Positions 35,931 through 46,608 of a DNA stretch of 64,000 nucleotides are shown here, one piece after another (position 1 is the first letter of the stretch; every line of letters starts with the position of its first letter). Both the position numbers and the translations under genes were made by a program. The notes under the pieces were generated by a model, which saw nothing but the letters and a program-made list of their open reading frames with translations, did not search any database and had not been told where the DNA came from. This DNA is from Isoetes taiwanensis (Eukaryota; Streptophyta; Lycopodiopsida; Isoetales; Isoetaceae). The stretch is taken from contig JAJEKV010000094.1 in the NCBI GenBank assembly GCA_021234155.1, positions 946,396 to 1,010,395 of the forward strand, in the 5' to 3' direction.

Positions 35931-36739
35931 AATGCTTAAGGCAGAGCTATAGGATTATTTGTTACAAGCTTTAAGTTTGTTCGTTGAACCATTTTTTACA
36001 ATTTATAAAGTGTTGGTCTAATGTCTCACCATGGTAGTCTCACCATAGTTTTACACACGTATGCAAACAAGTAAAGTCGCTGCTGAGATGATTGCATTAT
36101 GTTTCCTGCTTACCACATTTGTTAGGTTTGATTCATGTGCTCCTTCCTCTCTGTCATCCTGAAATTTATGAAGAATGGATGGGGACTTAATGTAAACCTG
36201 AGATACCTAAAAGTCTAAGTCATAGTTGATGTAATTGTTGATGTAAAAAATCTTTAAGGCCATAAAAAATACTAATTTGTGTCTCTTTATACAAAAAGGA
36301 ACATGGATATAAAAATGTCAGCCTATGGTGATATGCATTATGAAGGAAAATGTGGTATGTGCAACATTCTTTAGAGACATGTAACATGGATGTACCTCGT
36401 AGTAAGATGTAAACTGAAGGAAAGGGGAAAGATCAGACCAAAACATGCTGATATTTTGTTAAAGTTGCATTTTCCAGGGTTATACATTAATAGTAATTAT
36501 GGCATACTCATTTTCCATGGAATGGTACTTTTTAACCTGTAAGTTTTGGCCAAAGCCGCTTAACAACAATCTAACAAACCAACAAAACCGAACTTTGTAT
36601 ATCAGACAACCCAACAGATGCCATGTGCAGAGCAACATTTCTTCACGTAAAAAATGAGCAACAACTTACCTAACTAGGTCTTTTACTTCCACTCATAAGG
36701 CCGTCCTCCATGAGACAGATTAAGATCTGTTAATTCTAA

Positions 36740-37146
36740 CTACAACAATCTACAACAGATATACTCTTTAAGGTTGAAAGTCACATATTCACAAGACTTT
36801 ACAGTAGAAAAGGCAGCCAAGACAGAGTCATCAAAATCGCATATGGAAAGACAGAGATTAAACTTCTTTCCTTGATCCTTCAGCAACTTCTTGAGTTGCC
36901 CAAATATGCCTAAATCTTGAGGAGGGTGATTTTCATGTGGCTGATTCTGGGGATCTATACCAGTGCCTTCAAATGGATTGAGAAGAATACTCCATGGATC
37001 CACTATTTCTAATTTTCCAGAGGGTTTAAGACGCGCATAATGTCTGAGCACAATATCAGTATCAGACATACCATCTATAGGGAGATCTCTTAGCCCATCA
37101 CTGCTTTCTCTGGCCCTGAGTCTGAGAACATGGATGATTTTCCTGC
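36740..37146 (-). pseudogene. Uncharacterised 3' exon in the palindrome-flanked element
   Basis: After a CGTTTACAG acceptor (exon start 37146) the frame reads RKIIHVLRLRARESSDGLRD, then MSDTDIVLRHYARLKPSGKL, and runs open to a stop at 36740 (ICCRLL). It is intact and protein-like. It lies 3' of the LRR fragment and may be the last exon of the same gene. No domain recognised. Confidence 0.45.
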
Positions 37147-37357
37147 CTGTAAACGTAGAAGATGAACATGAAGGTTAGAATAGTTACTATTCCTTACAAA
37201 GAGCTTTAAGTTTGAGAACACTGATGCCTCTCTTACCTCCTGCAGAAGAATAAAAGGCAGCATCATCGGAAGAAGAGCGGCAGAAGTACTTGAGGGGATG
37301 TTCTCTACCTTTATTTCTTCTAGTCCATCTTTATTGCCTCTGCATAAGTTACTGTGG

Positions 37358-38064
37358 TCAATAATTCTTCCTTAACAACCCACAAGCTATCACATATATC
37401 GTTGAAGCTAGGGCGTTCTGTATAGATCTACAGTTCAGGGCAACATGAATCTCCCAAGAAAAAAAACGCAGATTGCTCAAACTGGGTTTCTTTGCACCAC
37501 AACATTTCTGGGTACCTACTCTGTCGCTTTTATCACTGGACAAGTACAGACATTCAAGCTTCTTTAAGCATCTCAATCTGTTTATTGAAATAATGCAGGG
37601 GATTCGATCCATGGACAGATACTTCAGACTTTCTAAAGGGGAGAAGAAAGCTTTGTGCAAACCTGTGAGTGGGTTATCGTCCAAGAGCAGCATTTCTAGT
37701 TTTGGCGCCCGTATCCGTGGCATCTGATTAATAGCCATTTCGTTGGTGTAAATAACACGAAGACTACTAACCTGAACTGGCGGAAATTTGTTCTCGCCTC
37801 TGAAGTCGCAGAAGAAGTATACTCCTGGCTTTTCGTCATGTATGATGTACAAGGCAAACTTCCTGATGAATGCAGGCTTCTTCACCTGATCATGTCAGAG
37901 TCAAGAACAATCATACCTTCACACAAATGGCCTCGGAAATAATCCCTGGTCTCATCTTCACTTCCGAACCCACCAGCAGCACTACTGCATCTTTTTGTGC
38001 ATGATATCCGGCCACTGTCCAAGACCCAAGACTTTTTCTTGGAAAAAAATTTCGGATCACCCAA
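37358..38064 (-). pseudogene. LRR domain fragment, resistance-gene-like
   Basis: Frame 37885-37358 holds leucine-rich repeats: VSSLRVIYTNEMAINQMPRI, KLEMLLLDDNPLTGLHKAFF, LESLKYLSMDRI and LKKLECLYLSSDK. Spacing of about 23-25 residues fits the LRR tail of plant NLR or similar receptors, which sense pathogen products in the cytoplasm. The preceding frame (38064-37882, GRISCTKRCSSAAGG ... VLDSDMIR) meets it with a one-base overlap shift. No nucleotide-binding domain is present, so this is a captured or decayed C-terminal part. Confidence 0.55.
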
Positions 38065-38210
38065 TATGAAGACGATGTAGCCAGCGATTGGGTTTCCTGT
38101 AGCAGAAACCTAAATACAAGCCAGCGCCAAACTAAAATGGGAGGCGCTAACTCCTCAAAAGGAAATCGCCAAAGAAAACAAGAACTGCCAGTTTTTTCGA
38201 AAACGAAATC

Positions 38211-38628
38211 GTATTCCGGAATACAAAGTGTATTCCAGAATAAGATTCCCTGTTTCTTTTTGAACCAATATCTTCTATCCCTGGTCCCCACAAAACAAAA
38301 ACAAAAATCCTTTTTTTTATTTATACCGCTATCCTGTATCCCCACAAAACAAAAATAAATTCCAAGGTTGTTGGTTTGTTTTTCTGTTTCGCTAATCCGG
38401 AAAATCCGGAAAATTCATTGAAAATCTGGAAAATTCGGAAAAGTGCAAGATCACTGTCGAGTCTCAAAAACTTGTATATCAAAAAATGTATTCCGGAATA
38501 CACTTCGGATTTCGAGCAAGACGAAAAGTGTATTCTGGAATACACTTTGACTTTCAAGAAAAGCAAAAGTGTATTCCGGAATACACTTCTGTTATTCTCG
38601 AATAGTGAAAGTGTATTCCGGAATACAA
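38211..38628. repeat. Palindrome array, right (6 copies)
   Basis: Six copies of the GTATTCCGGAATAC dyad or one-base variants at about 38211, 38228, 38487, 38528, 38569 and 38609. Between the second and third lies a short repeat of AATCCGGAAAA-type phrases (38393-38440). Confidence 0.9.
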
Positions 38629-38975
38629 TTTTGGTACTTTAAAATATTATATCATTAAAAAATGTCTCATTGTAACCTAAAAGTACGTTTTCTGGAAAAC
38701 GATCCAAGCTAACAAAATGATGTGTAGGACGTACACTTAAATTAGTGGTTTTCTCTAAAAACACACTTCAGGTAATTTCTAACTGTTAGGAAAAGTGTCA
38801 CTTTGACATAGTCAATTTTCTCTTTGCACAAAAAAATGAGTGATTTTGGGGGGGTCAAAATGCATTTTTATGACAAAAATAAAATTTTTACCTTGTTTTA
38901 GCTCTTTTTTTGAAAAAAAAAAGAATCTTCGAGGAATATTCCTTTTGCTCCCGTTTCAATGATTTGCTCCCGTTT

Positions 38976-39212
38976 CTATTGCAACTCTGTTCTTGGAGAA
39001 GATTCTAAATTGCAGCTAATTTCTCCAATCTGCTCATCCACTTGCACCTCATCGTCTGATTTTTCTTCTGCTCCAAAGAGCTCTTCATAAAGTTTATCCC
39101 TTTCTTTATCACTATCTTGAATGCTTATTCTGCCAACACGATCTTCTCCTTCTTCTGCTGTTATAGGAGCTTTATTCCAAAAAGAAAGCAGTGTGCTCTT
39201 GCTCTTAGCCAT
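38976..39212 (-). CDS. Hypothetical 78-residue acidic protein or first exon
   Basis: Starts MAKSKSTLLSFWNKAPITAE and continues acidic (EELFGAEEKSDDEVQVDEQ). Sequences of the form TLLSFWNK at the N-terminus occur in some transposase and replication-factor proteins, but this is not enough to assign it. It abuts the right side of the palindrome-flanked element. Product unknown. Confidence 0.35.
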   Translation of the reverse strand: MAKSKSTLLSFWNKAPITAEEGEDRVGRISIQDSDKERDKLYEELFGAEEKSDDEVQVDEQIGEISCNLESSPRTELQ

Positions 39213-40339
39213 ACAAAGAAAAGGAATGAGTGAATCTGGAAGAGATTATCCTGATGCAAGAATGGGTGCCACTAGCCAATGCCAAAAAGCAAATCGGTAT
39301 GCAGATTATAACCCATTTTACTCTTCTATCTGTCGTTCTATCTTCCATCCAGGTCACCGCCGGCGAAATTTGATGCACAAATTCGTAGCAGACTACCATA
39401 GTACCATGATGATGAGCGGATCTGATGTCGTTCAAGCTGATATGGCAGATTATGGACCCTGGGATTATGGATGCTGGCTGAAAAATGGGCTGGGCGCCAA
39501 AAAATTGGCCCAAAACAGGGGGATCGAAATTGAACGAGGCCTTTTTGGGGAAAAAAGGTCTTTTCCATTAATAATAATTTTGGACCACTATTATCTATCT
39601 AACTAAATATAAGATTACTAGAAAAAAAAAAAAATTGGAATTAGTGATGTTTTTTGGAAGGGTTTTTCCGGGTGTGTTTTCCGGCGGTGGCTCGATGTGA
39701 GGAAGGGAGCCATGGTTTTGAACAGGCGGGGTTGGAGCTAATGGAATCGAGCGGGGAAGGGGCGGCAGGTAAGTTTGCCCCTTTTTGAGCATGAATCGCC
39801 TTGATTTTTTGCAGATTTCAAGGACTTCCTGGAAATGCTGAATGGTAATTGCAATTGTAGATTAATTTTTTTTTTAGAGTAAACCTATGAAGAAGATGAA
39901 GGAAATTGAAATTGAAGGGGCCCCTTTTTTATTGTTTTGCTTTTTTCTTGTGCATGCCTCCGGGCTAATCTGTTGTACATCCCTCCAGCCAGACAGTATG
40001 CTTTCTAGCCTCCGGGCTTTTTTGTTTAAAAGATTTCAAGCCTTCGGGCTCTTGTGAAATATGAAAGGCCTTCGGGCAGAATGTGTAGTCCTATGGGGAA
40101 AAATTTTGAGTATATGAAAATTTTTTTTTGAAGTCATTGCGTATATCTAACCTATCATATTTCTGTAATGAAACTATTATTTGGCATCGTAATTGTTCTT
40201 GCAATTCACTTAGTGAGAAGATAACCTGATGTTTTCAAATGAAATGGTTTGCATCTCATCTCTGCTGAATCTGTTACATCAGAACTTAACATCTGAACCT
40301 AAAATAGAATCAACAATGCATAAACTTCACTACAAGCAA
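39213..40339. other. Intergenic DNA with GCCTTCGGGC boxes
   Basis: Frames here (up to 161 codons on the plus strand) have no motif. GCCTCCGGGC or GCCTTCGGGC occurs four times (39956-39965, 40008-40017, 40040-40049, 40068-40077), just 3' of the minus-strand transposase gene end at 40340. Confidence 0.5.
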
Positions 40340-43300
40340 CTAATTTGGTAAAATTCCTGACAACACAGCTTCAGTTAGCATTGGCTGGATTACTGTAGGG
40401 TCGGATACTGGATCGATACCAAGCACTTGATTGTATACGTACAACAAGTGCTTGCAAGGTATGAATCCTCTAATCCTTTCCATGTGGATGAAGTCTGGAC
40501 AACTGCATTCTGGCTCCTCCTTAATGGAAACAATGTATGTGCTATCTTCACGTTTCACTACATAGTCCACATGCTTATTTTTCAAGTAGGTCTTTTCTTG
40601 GACAAAATCCACCTTCATTCTCTTTGACTGCTCAAATCTCACCTTTGTCTCTCCATTCATTTCTTTCCTGTAATTAACAACCTTCCCCGTCCTTGTCAAT
40701 TTTGTTCTGCTTTTTACAGAGCTGGCAGACCCTGCCATGGTGGATCTACGTGCTTGTATACTAGATGCTGCGTTCGCTGCTGTCAAGCTAGATTGGGATC
40801 TACCACCCAATAAGAATCCCGCTGCTCCAAGTTTCTCAATTTCTTCATTGGTTAAATCAATGTCTTTATCAATGGGCCATAATGGTGGCCTTTGTGGGGA
40901 ACACACCAAAGAATTATCCGGAAACCATGTACAGTCAACAATACTGGGACAAAACCACACCATTTGTGATACCCGTTGTCCCCGAAATTCTCTTAACCCA
41001 TAAAAGCAAGGAGCAGCAGTTGGTTATATATCCACGTTAATTAAATTGTTACATTTTTTTCCATTTTCTGACTTCCTCCCTTGGCACCGGACTTTACTGC
41101 CTGCTTCTGTTCTTCTAATGGCCCCAAGAGACCTGTGCACTGACTTCTTTTCCAAAGAATCATTGAAAAGGGTCCTTACTACAGGATCATCCTTACGTAC
41201 TCTACTAACATTAGTTGCATGTTTGTTTGGACGATGAGTCCTTGATTCTGCTGTGAGATCAACTGTGTCTATGGAACGTTGCTTCTTGTATACCGTCTTC
41301 AAGTTACCTCCTGCACCGTTGTCATGCTCTTCAAAGCCTGCCATTTCAGCTTCCAACTTTATAACACTGGTTACCTCCTTAGCCTTAGCACCACTGTTTT
41401 GACGATTTTGCAGTCTATTAAAAAGATCTGACACACCTGGACCAGTCCCTAAGTAGTTGCAGTCTAGAAATGATTTGTACTTGGTACTTTGAAGAACAGC
41501 TTCAGTGAGATCGAAGAGGGAGGCATCATACAAGAAAAAATTATTCTTGTTTCCTGATGCTGCTAACCAACTTCCGTGTTTTGCCTCTGATAAGTTTGTT
41601 TGTGGAATATGTATTGCTGTCTGCCAATTCTGTTTGTTGACCATAAACCTACCCCATCTGCTAACCCTATGATGCCACCATGATAGCCAAGAACTCAAAA
41701 CTTTAATATGGTTATCTGAAGTCTTGCCCACCCACCAATCCATTATGGAGTGGTATATTTTATTTGCTTCCTCCTCAGTTGCTGATTGATGCCATTTTCT
41801 ACACAGTTCCTTATGGGCATCCCAATATTCCTTTGGCAAGTGTCTATGTGTCGATGCATGCATTGCTCAAAATGGAAGTAACACGAACGCTCTTTTTCAG
41901 GTCTAATCTCCCCATTGAAGAAAACTTCCCTGACTGCATTCCAATTTAGTTGAGCTTCGTCTGCCATGAACCCAAAAAAATCAGCTTTGGAAAAACCTTT
42001 TGATACCATGACCTTATTAAGCTTCCTCCAAAACTTTTTCTGTGCCTCCGCATCTTCTGTCTTCATGTCACAAACTGCAATTGTCAATAAGGATTTAATT
42101 ATGCATGTAAAACAAGCAAGTTAATAACTCAATAATGAACTTGTCCCATTTGATTCTCACAAACCGCTTACTTATGATCATACACATGACAAGCTAAGGT
42201 TGTCCGCCCTTGAATTCATTTGACGTGATCAAAATGCACCCAACTGTTGCTAAGATCACCCGTTGATCGCATCCTGTTGACCAAATCAACCCCTGATCCA
42301 GGACCAGTTGTAGACATTTTGAAAATGTAACAGCGTTCATTTAGCGAATCAGAAGCTGGTAAGGGAATTTAGATCCATGGAAATATTCATATTTGCTTCT
42401 TTTCTTTAACTCCAATAAACCTGAAATGTCATCTGAACATTGCCTATTTCTTCTCCTCGCATCATCAATCCATCTCTTCAACCTAGACACGCAAGATTCT
42501 TCATGTCAAATAACTTGTTAATATAATTTCTTTCGTAATATCAATATCATACCTTCTCTGATTGCATAATGGTTCCAACCTTGTCAATAACTCGTTTATT
42601 TGATCTGTATCCATCTTCTCAACACGGTCTCCCTCCGATGAGCCCATAATTGAACGAACAATTTCATCCATAGCTAATTCATTCTGTTTATGTCTTGGCC
42701 CACCAAGATGTAAGGTTGTGTCTGAATTAACTAAGTCCCTCATCCGCTTGACTTGACTTCTGCATTCTGCTTTTTTAATGGGATGTGTGTGCTCACCAGT
42801 ATAGACATTGGACAGCTAGTCTTGTTTCTATGATTCAGATCCTCTAGACGCCATAGAACTGCAAGTGCGGATAATATGAGACTGGGATTTTGGTTTAAAC
42901 TTATATGTATGCGTTCATAATCTAGGCCGTCAGATTTACAACCGTAAATTCAAATTCGCGTCCTTTTAAATTTATACCGCCTTAATTAACCGCCCGTCTC
43001 GCTCATTTACAAATTTAAATTGTGTTTTTCTTTTTAGTGCAATTTCAAGATAACAATTAATTATTAATTTCAAGAAACGCATATGTGGCAATCTACTACC
43101 ACCTAATCGGCCACCTACTATCGTAGGCCCAAGATCATTCCTACTATCAGGCCAAGAACAATCGACTATCGAGGCCCAAGATCCGGTCTACAACGCCTTC
43201 AATCCCATTCGATCGAGCCGCCTTCAATCCCATTCGATGTGTCCGCTGAACTATGGTGAGTGTGATTCCATTCGAATGCATTCTCTTGTTCTCTTTTTTT

Positions 43301-43436
43301 TCGTCCTCTATTTTTCCAATGCATTACGGTTCTTTATCGATTATCGGAGAAGAATGCTATCTTTTAACAAAGAAACTTGAAGCCCCAGTAGGCTTATGCA
43401 AAATCAAGATCTGAATCCAAGTTCTATGTGTCATGG

Positions 43437-43595
43437 TGTTCCTCTTGGGAAACAGATTTACGTAAGATTTCCATTATAAACTGCAATTATGAAGATGAGG
43501 CTCTTCCAAGAAGACATCCCTATGGCGTCTGATTTGGTGAAAGCGTGGGCACATTTGTAGCATGGCCAAAAAGAACATCCGAAAAAAGGTATTTA
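43437..43595 (+). pseudogene. Second GTFVAWPK transposon-protein fragment
   Basis: In shifting frames: CHGVPLGKQIYVRF, DEALPRRHPYG, FGESVGTFVAWPKRTSEK. Order and spacing match 15480-15655. It is the only recognisable plus-strand coding trace in the 1.8-kb insertion. Confidence 0.5.
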
Positions 43596-43926
43596 TATTA
43601 CGATATTAAAAAAAAAAAAATGAATATATCATAATATCTCGCGTGATGTTGTGAATTTTGTATTCTTTGATGCTCTTTAGCCAGTCATATTAACCCCATG
43701 AAACTACACATTAATGAAAATATGTAGTTTCTTGGGGTTGGTCATCTTGCTGGAGGGCATCAAAAGATTCAATGTTTTCGACATTGCATATAAAAAACAT
43801 AATAAACTAGTGACATAAAAGTATAGTGCAAAATTACTTGGTAGCGAAGTTTGTATTCATATTCAAAAAAAAGTGTATGTACATTTCTTCTTCGCAAAAA
43901 TGCCCGGTAGCGAATTCTTTCTATCT

Positions 43927-44166
43927 CTACAATATGTCACATAGGCCCACTTCATCGCCCAATACATAAAAGTCCCACCTGAACCACTCACGATATGACA
44001 GGATCCTCATCTTCCCTGCCGAATGTCGAAGTCTCCAAACCCGAGTGTTGTATCGATCCTTGATACTATAAATCAAATCCTCGTACTTATTTGTTGGCAT
44101 GAGCCTTACTAAGAGCATGAGGGCCGCCGCGATATGTCCGTGGAGATGCGATGGAAGTGTTCCCAT
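43927..44166 (-). pseudogene. Hypothetical frame inside the insertion
   Basis: 79 codons; YNTRVWRLRHSAGKMRILSY then EWFRWDFYVLGDEVGLCDI has the look of a B3-type DNA-binding domain (a Trp-containing strand, then WxxFxxD...GD), but the match is too weak to assert. It diverges from the GTFVAWPK fragment, as a minus-strand frame does near 15.7-16.4 kb. Confidence 0.3.
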
Positions 44167-44429
44167 GGCCCCCCGATACGAGGCTGTCTAATGGATTCTC
44201 CAACTCTCTTTGAACGTTTTGAACAGCACAATCAAGTAATATCTTGTGCGAGTGGTCCGAGTTGATGGTCGCCGAAGAAGTGTATTTGAACTAGAACCAG
44301 CCGTTGTATTTGAACTAGGATCAACCCGTGTCCATGCATAAGGAAAATCCATGGCACTAGAACGAGAAAATTAAGTAATTAGCAAATGATATATTACTCT
44401 CCCCATAAAACGATTACGAACATACATAA

Positions 44430-44612
44430 TTCAAAAAAAACGCTGCCAGCGCGTTTGCTTTTTTTTTAGATCTATTTCACTTTCGGCGCTGGCGCGATTT
44501 GTATAGAACCGTATGAAATAGAAAAGCCAAACTAAAAATGCGCCTGGCGCGCTTTGATTAACCTAGTGGAAAATCGGAACCCAAAAATAGAAATGCGCCA
44601 AGCGCGGCAAAC
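44430..44612. repeat. GCGCC/GGCGC palindromic boxes near insertion end
   Basis: AACGCTGCCAGCGCGTTTG, TCGGCGCTGGCGCGATTTG, TGCGCCTGGCGCGCTTTG and TGCGCCAAGCGCGGC occur within 180 bases, alternating in orientation. They resemble the CACGCC/GGCGTG boxes of the 10-17.5 kb block and could be element subterminal repeats. Confidence 0.65.
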
Positions 44613-45393
44613 AATAGTACATGGACACCAGACAACGTGCTACACAAGTAGGTGGCAGATGACAATATTCACAGCTTATAGATCTATGGAATGAAGTTAG
44701 TTCACCAATCTCAGGTCTTCTCTGCAGTGCACCTCTCCAGTGCAACTCATTTTGGTTGCCTTTAGTCAATAAATGATCACAAGACATGTTTTTACACTGC
44801 AAGTGACCACCACAATATGACAACCTGACTGTCCCATCAAAACTAGGTATGTCAGTTCTGTTGGCATGCATCCATACATGGGGATCAACCGAATGTTGCA
44901 TACCTTCCATCGGGGTTTTACTGATGGACTGACCTGGCAACTCAAAAACAATTTTTCCACTATAAAATTGTGGCAGACACTCCACCTGCCTAGGTTTTCC
45001 CATTTCCAATAACAATTTTTTAAGTTTGCTATTTATGGGACATGATGTTATCTTTAAGTACGTAGAAGTGCATTGGGATGTAGTTGCTCCATTAGAAGAA
45101 TGGGGGGAATCAAGGACAACTGGACAGAGAGGAGATTTGCCTTCAACAGGAATACCATGTACCTCCACAACCTTAAAAATTCCTAGTCCAGAAGCACTAA
45201 CAGTTTCAACAACCACAGTGCTAGCTACATTAGATTCCACATCTGTCGAACTTTGAATCATACATAAATTGCTAGGTAGTACATTGAAAGTTCTAGACAA
45301 ATCTGATGTACTAACCTCACATACTCCATTTTGGAAAGGAAGCAACAATATTTGTTGTAGACCTGAGGCTTTCACTGTGAGGTAAGACGCCAT

Positions 45394-45640
45394 TTGGCAA
45401 AGTAAAATTTGTACTCCACTTTAAACTCGTTTTAATATGACAGTCCCAACGGTTAATTACAAATTACGTTTGCGTAATTCACGGGTGCACTACTATCGGT
45501 TACATTACCAACGGCTAGTAAATTTCAATCCCACTAACCAAGCAATAATGCATTTTAGTGTTCTCACCTAATTATAAGAAGTGGGTATTCTCATTAAAAC
45601 ATTTGAATCGGGTGAACAGTAAATCTTATACCCGAAGCGG
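45394..45640. promoter_or_regulatory. Putative bidirectional promoter with 7-bp dyad
   Basis: Lies between the divergent starts of the SWIM transposase gene (ATG 45393, minus) and the ParB-methyltransferase gene (first plausible plus-strand start about 45650). AATTACG (45462-45468), TTTG, CGTAATT (45473-45479) is a perfect dyad near its centre. CCCAACGG and CCAACGG also occur (about 45446 and 45510), matching the Myb-type AACGG core. Both genes could be expressed together from here. Confidence 0.45.
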
Positions 45641-45789
45641 ATGATGTGCTCTTCGATTGATCCATCGCCAAGGCGAGAGAGCAAGAGCACAGGTTGGTAT
45701 CACATCTTTTCTTTCTAGTGCACTGCGAACATGTCACTGCTGAAGTCGAAAACTTATTATAGTAGGATTTTAGTTTTCTCAAGTTCATT

Positions 45790-46519
45790 CATTTCTTGAA
45801 CGGTGCCGTTCGATTTTTTGAGCTGCAGTTTTCAAGCTAGAATTGTCATTTTTAATCCATCTACATGATCTCGAACGGTGCCATTCGAGTTTTCATGATA
45901 CAGTTTTATGTTCGAGGTAGCCTATTCAATCTATCCACAATAACTTGAACGGTGCCGTTCGAGTTTTCATGATACAGTTTTACGTTCGAGGTAGCCTATT
46001 CAATCTATCCACAATTTCTTGAACGGTGCGCTCGAAGTTTTCATGATACAATTTTAAGTTCGAGGTAGCCTATCCAATCTATCCATTAATTTCTTGAACG
46101 GTGCCGATTCGAAGTTTTGATTGCGAGTTTTCATGTTGAATTAGCCTATTCAATCTATCCACAATTTCTGAATGGTGCCGCTCGAAGTTTTGATTGCGAG
46201 TTTCTGTTGAATTAGGCTATTCAATCTATCCACAATTTCTTGAGCGGTTGCCGTTTGAGTTTTGATTCGCGAGTTTCTGTTGAATTATCGATTCAATCTA
46301 TCCACAATTTCTTGAACGGTGCCGTTTGAGTTTTGATTGCAGAGTTTCCTGTTCGAATTATCAGATCCAATCTATCCACATTTTCTTGAACAGTTGCCGT
46401 TCGAAGTTTTGATTGCGAGTTCTCGTTCAATTATCGATCCAATCTATCCACATTTTCTTGAACGGTGCCGTTGAAGTTTTCATTGCAGAGTTTTATGGTC
46501 GACATTTTCTTGAACGCTT
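45790..46519. repeat. ~72-bp minisatellite, about 10 units
   Basis: Each unit has TTTCTTGAACGGTGCCGTTC, GAGTTTT with GATTGCGAGTTT or CATGATACAG, and TATTCAATCTATCCACAA. Ten units run back to back with 10-20% divergence. The core CGAACGG-TG-CCGTTCG is a near-perfect palindrome, so the array holds about ten regularly spaced dyads. It sits in the presumed first intron or leader of the ParB-methyltransferase gene. Confidence 0.92.
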
Positions 46520-46608
46520 TTCTGGTTTAGATTCTGGTTTTGACTGAGTATTTTTTTGCTTTCCTGATGTATATGTTTATTTCCTGATGACTTCAATGTT
46601 GCTGTAGT

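Larger units (their letters stand above)
35548..38859. mobile_element. Candidate foldback-like element carrying LRR gene fragments
   Basis: TTTGACCCCCC at 35548-35558 and its exact complement GGGGGGTCAAA at 38849-38859 lie in opposite orientation. About 185-230 bp inward on each side begins an array of the palindrome built on GTATTCCGGAATAC (35733-35930 and 38211-38628). Minus-strand gene fragments lie between. The symmetry suggests one element with long repetitive inverted ends that captured host exons. No target-site duplication could be fixed. Confidence 0.5.
42805..44627. mobile_element. ~1.8-kb insertion in the transposase coding sequence, 9-10 bp TSD
   Basis: ACATTGGACA (42805-42814) and ACATGGACA (44619-44627) flank the stretch as a near-identical direct repeat. 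Removing one copy and the interior restores the host reading frame directly from LVS to NVYTGEH, strong evidence that this is the insertion footprint. A 9-bp duplication is typical of Mutator-like elements. Ends 42815 and 44618 show no convincing terminal inverted repeat. The interior holds a plus-strand GTFVAWPK fragment, a minus-strand frame and GCGCC/GGCGC palindromes, as at 10-17 kb. Confidence 0.72.
40340..45393 (-). pseudogene. Mutator-like transposase gene with SWIM finger, interrupted by an insertion
   Basis: Multi-exon gene. Exon 1 (45393-44628) starts MASYLTVKASGLQQ and has a Cys-rich zinc-binding region (YCGGHLQCKNMSCDH ... CEYCHLPPTCVARC). Its frame resumes past an insertion at 42804 with VYTGEHTHPIKKAEC. 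Donor AGAAG/GTATGA at 42553; exon from 42482 reads LKRWIDDARRRNRQC. Exon from about 42074 carries the DDE-type block GFSKADFFGFMADEAQLNWN with SCYFHFEQC. A one-base shift near 41862 leads to PKEYWDAHKELC and TNLSEAKHGSWLAASG. An in-frame TAA at 41024-41026 precedes the tail, which has a SWIM zinc finger (Cys153, Cys155, Cys170, His172 of the 207-residue last frame). By analogy with MULE-like transposases it would bind element ends and cut DNA. Confidence 0.68.

Noticed and set aside
39121-39606. 161-codon plus-strand frame
   Set aside because: No motif; overlaps the better minus-strand frame at 38976-39212 and non-coding sequence.
43927-44166. Possible B3 DNA-binding domain
   Set aside because: Only a few positions agree; kept as a hypothetical frame, not assigned.
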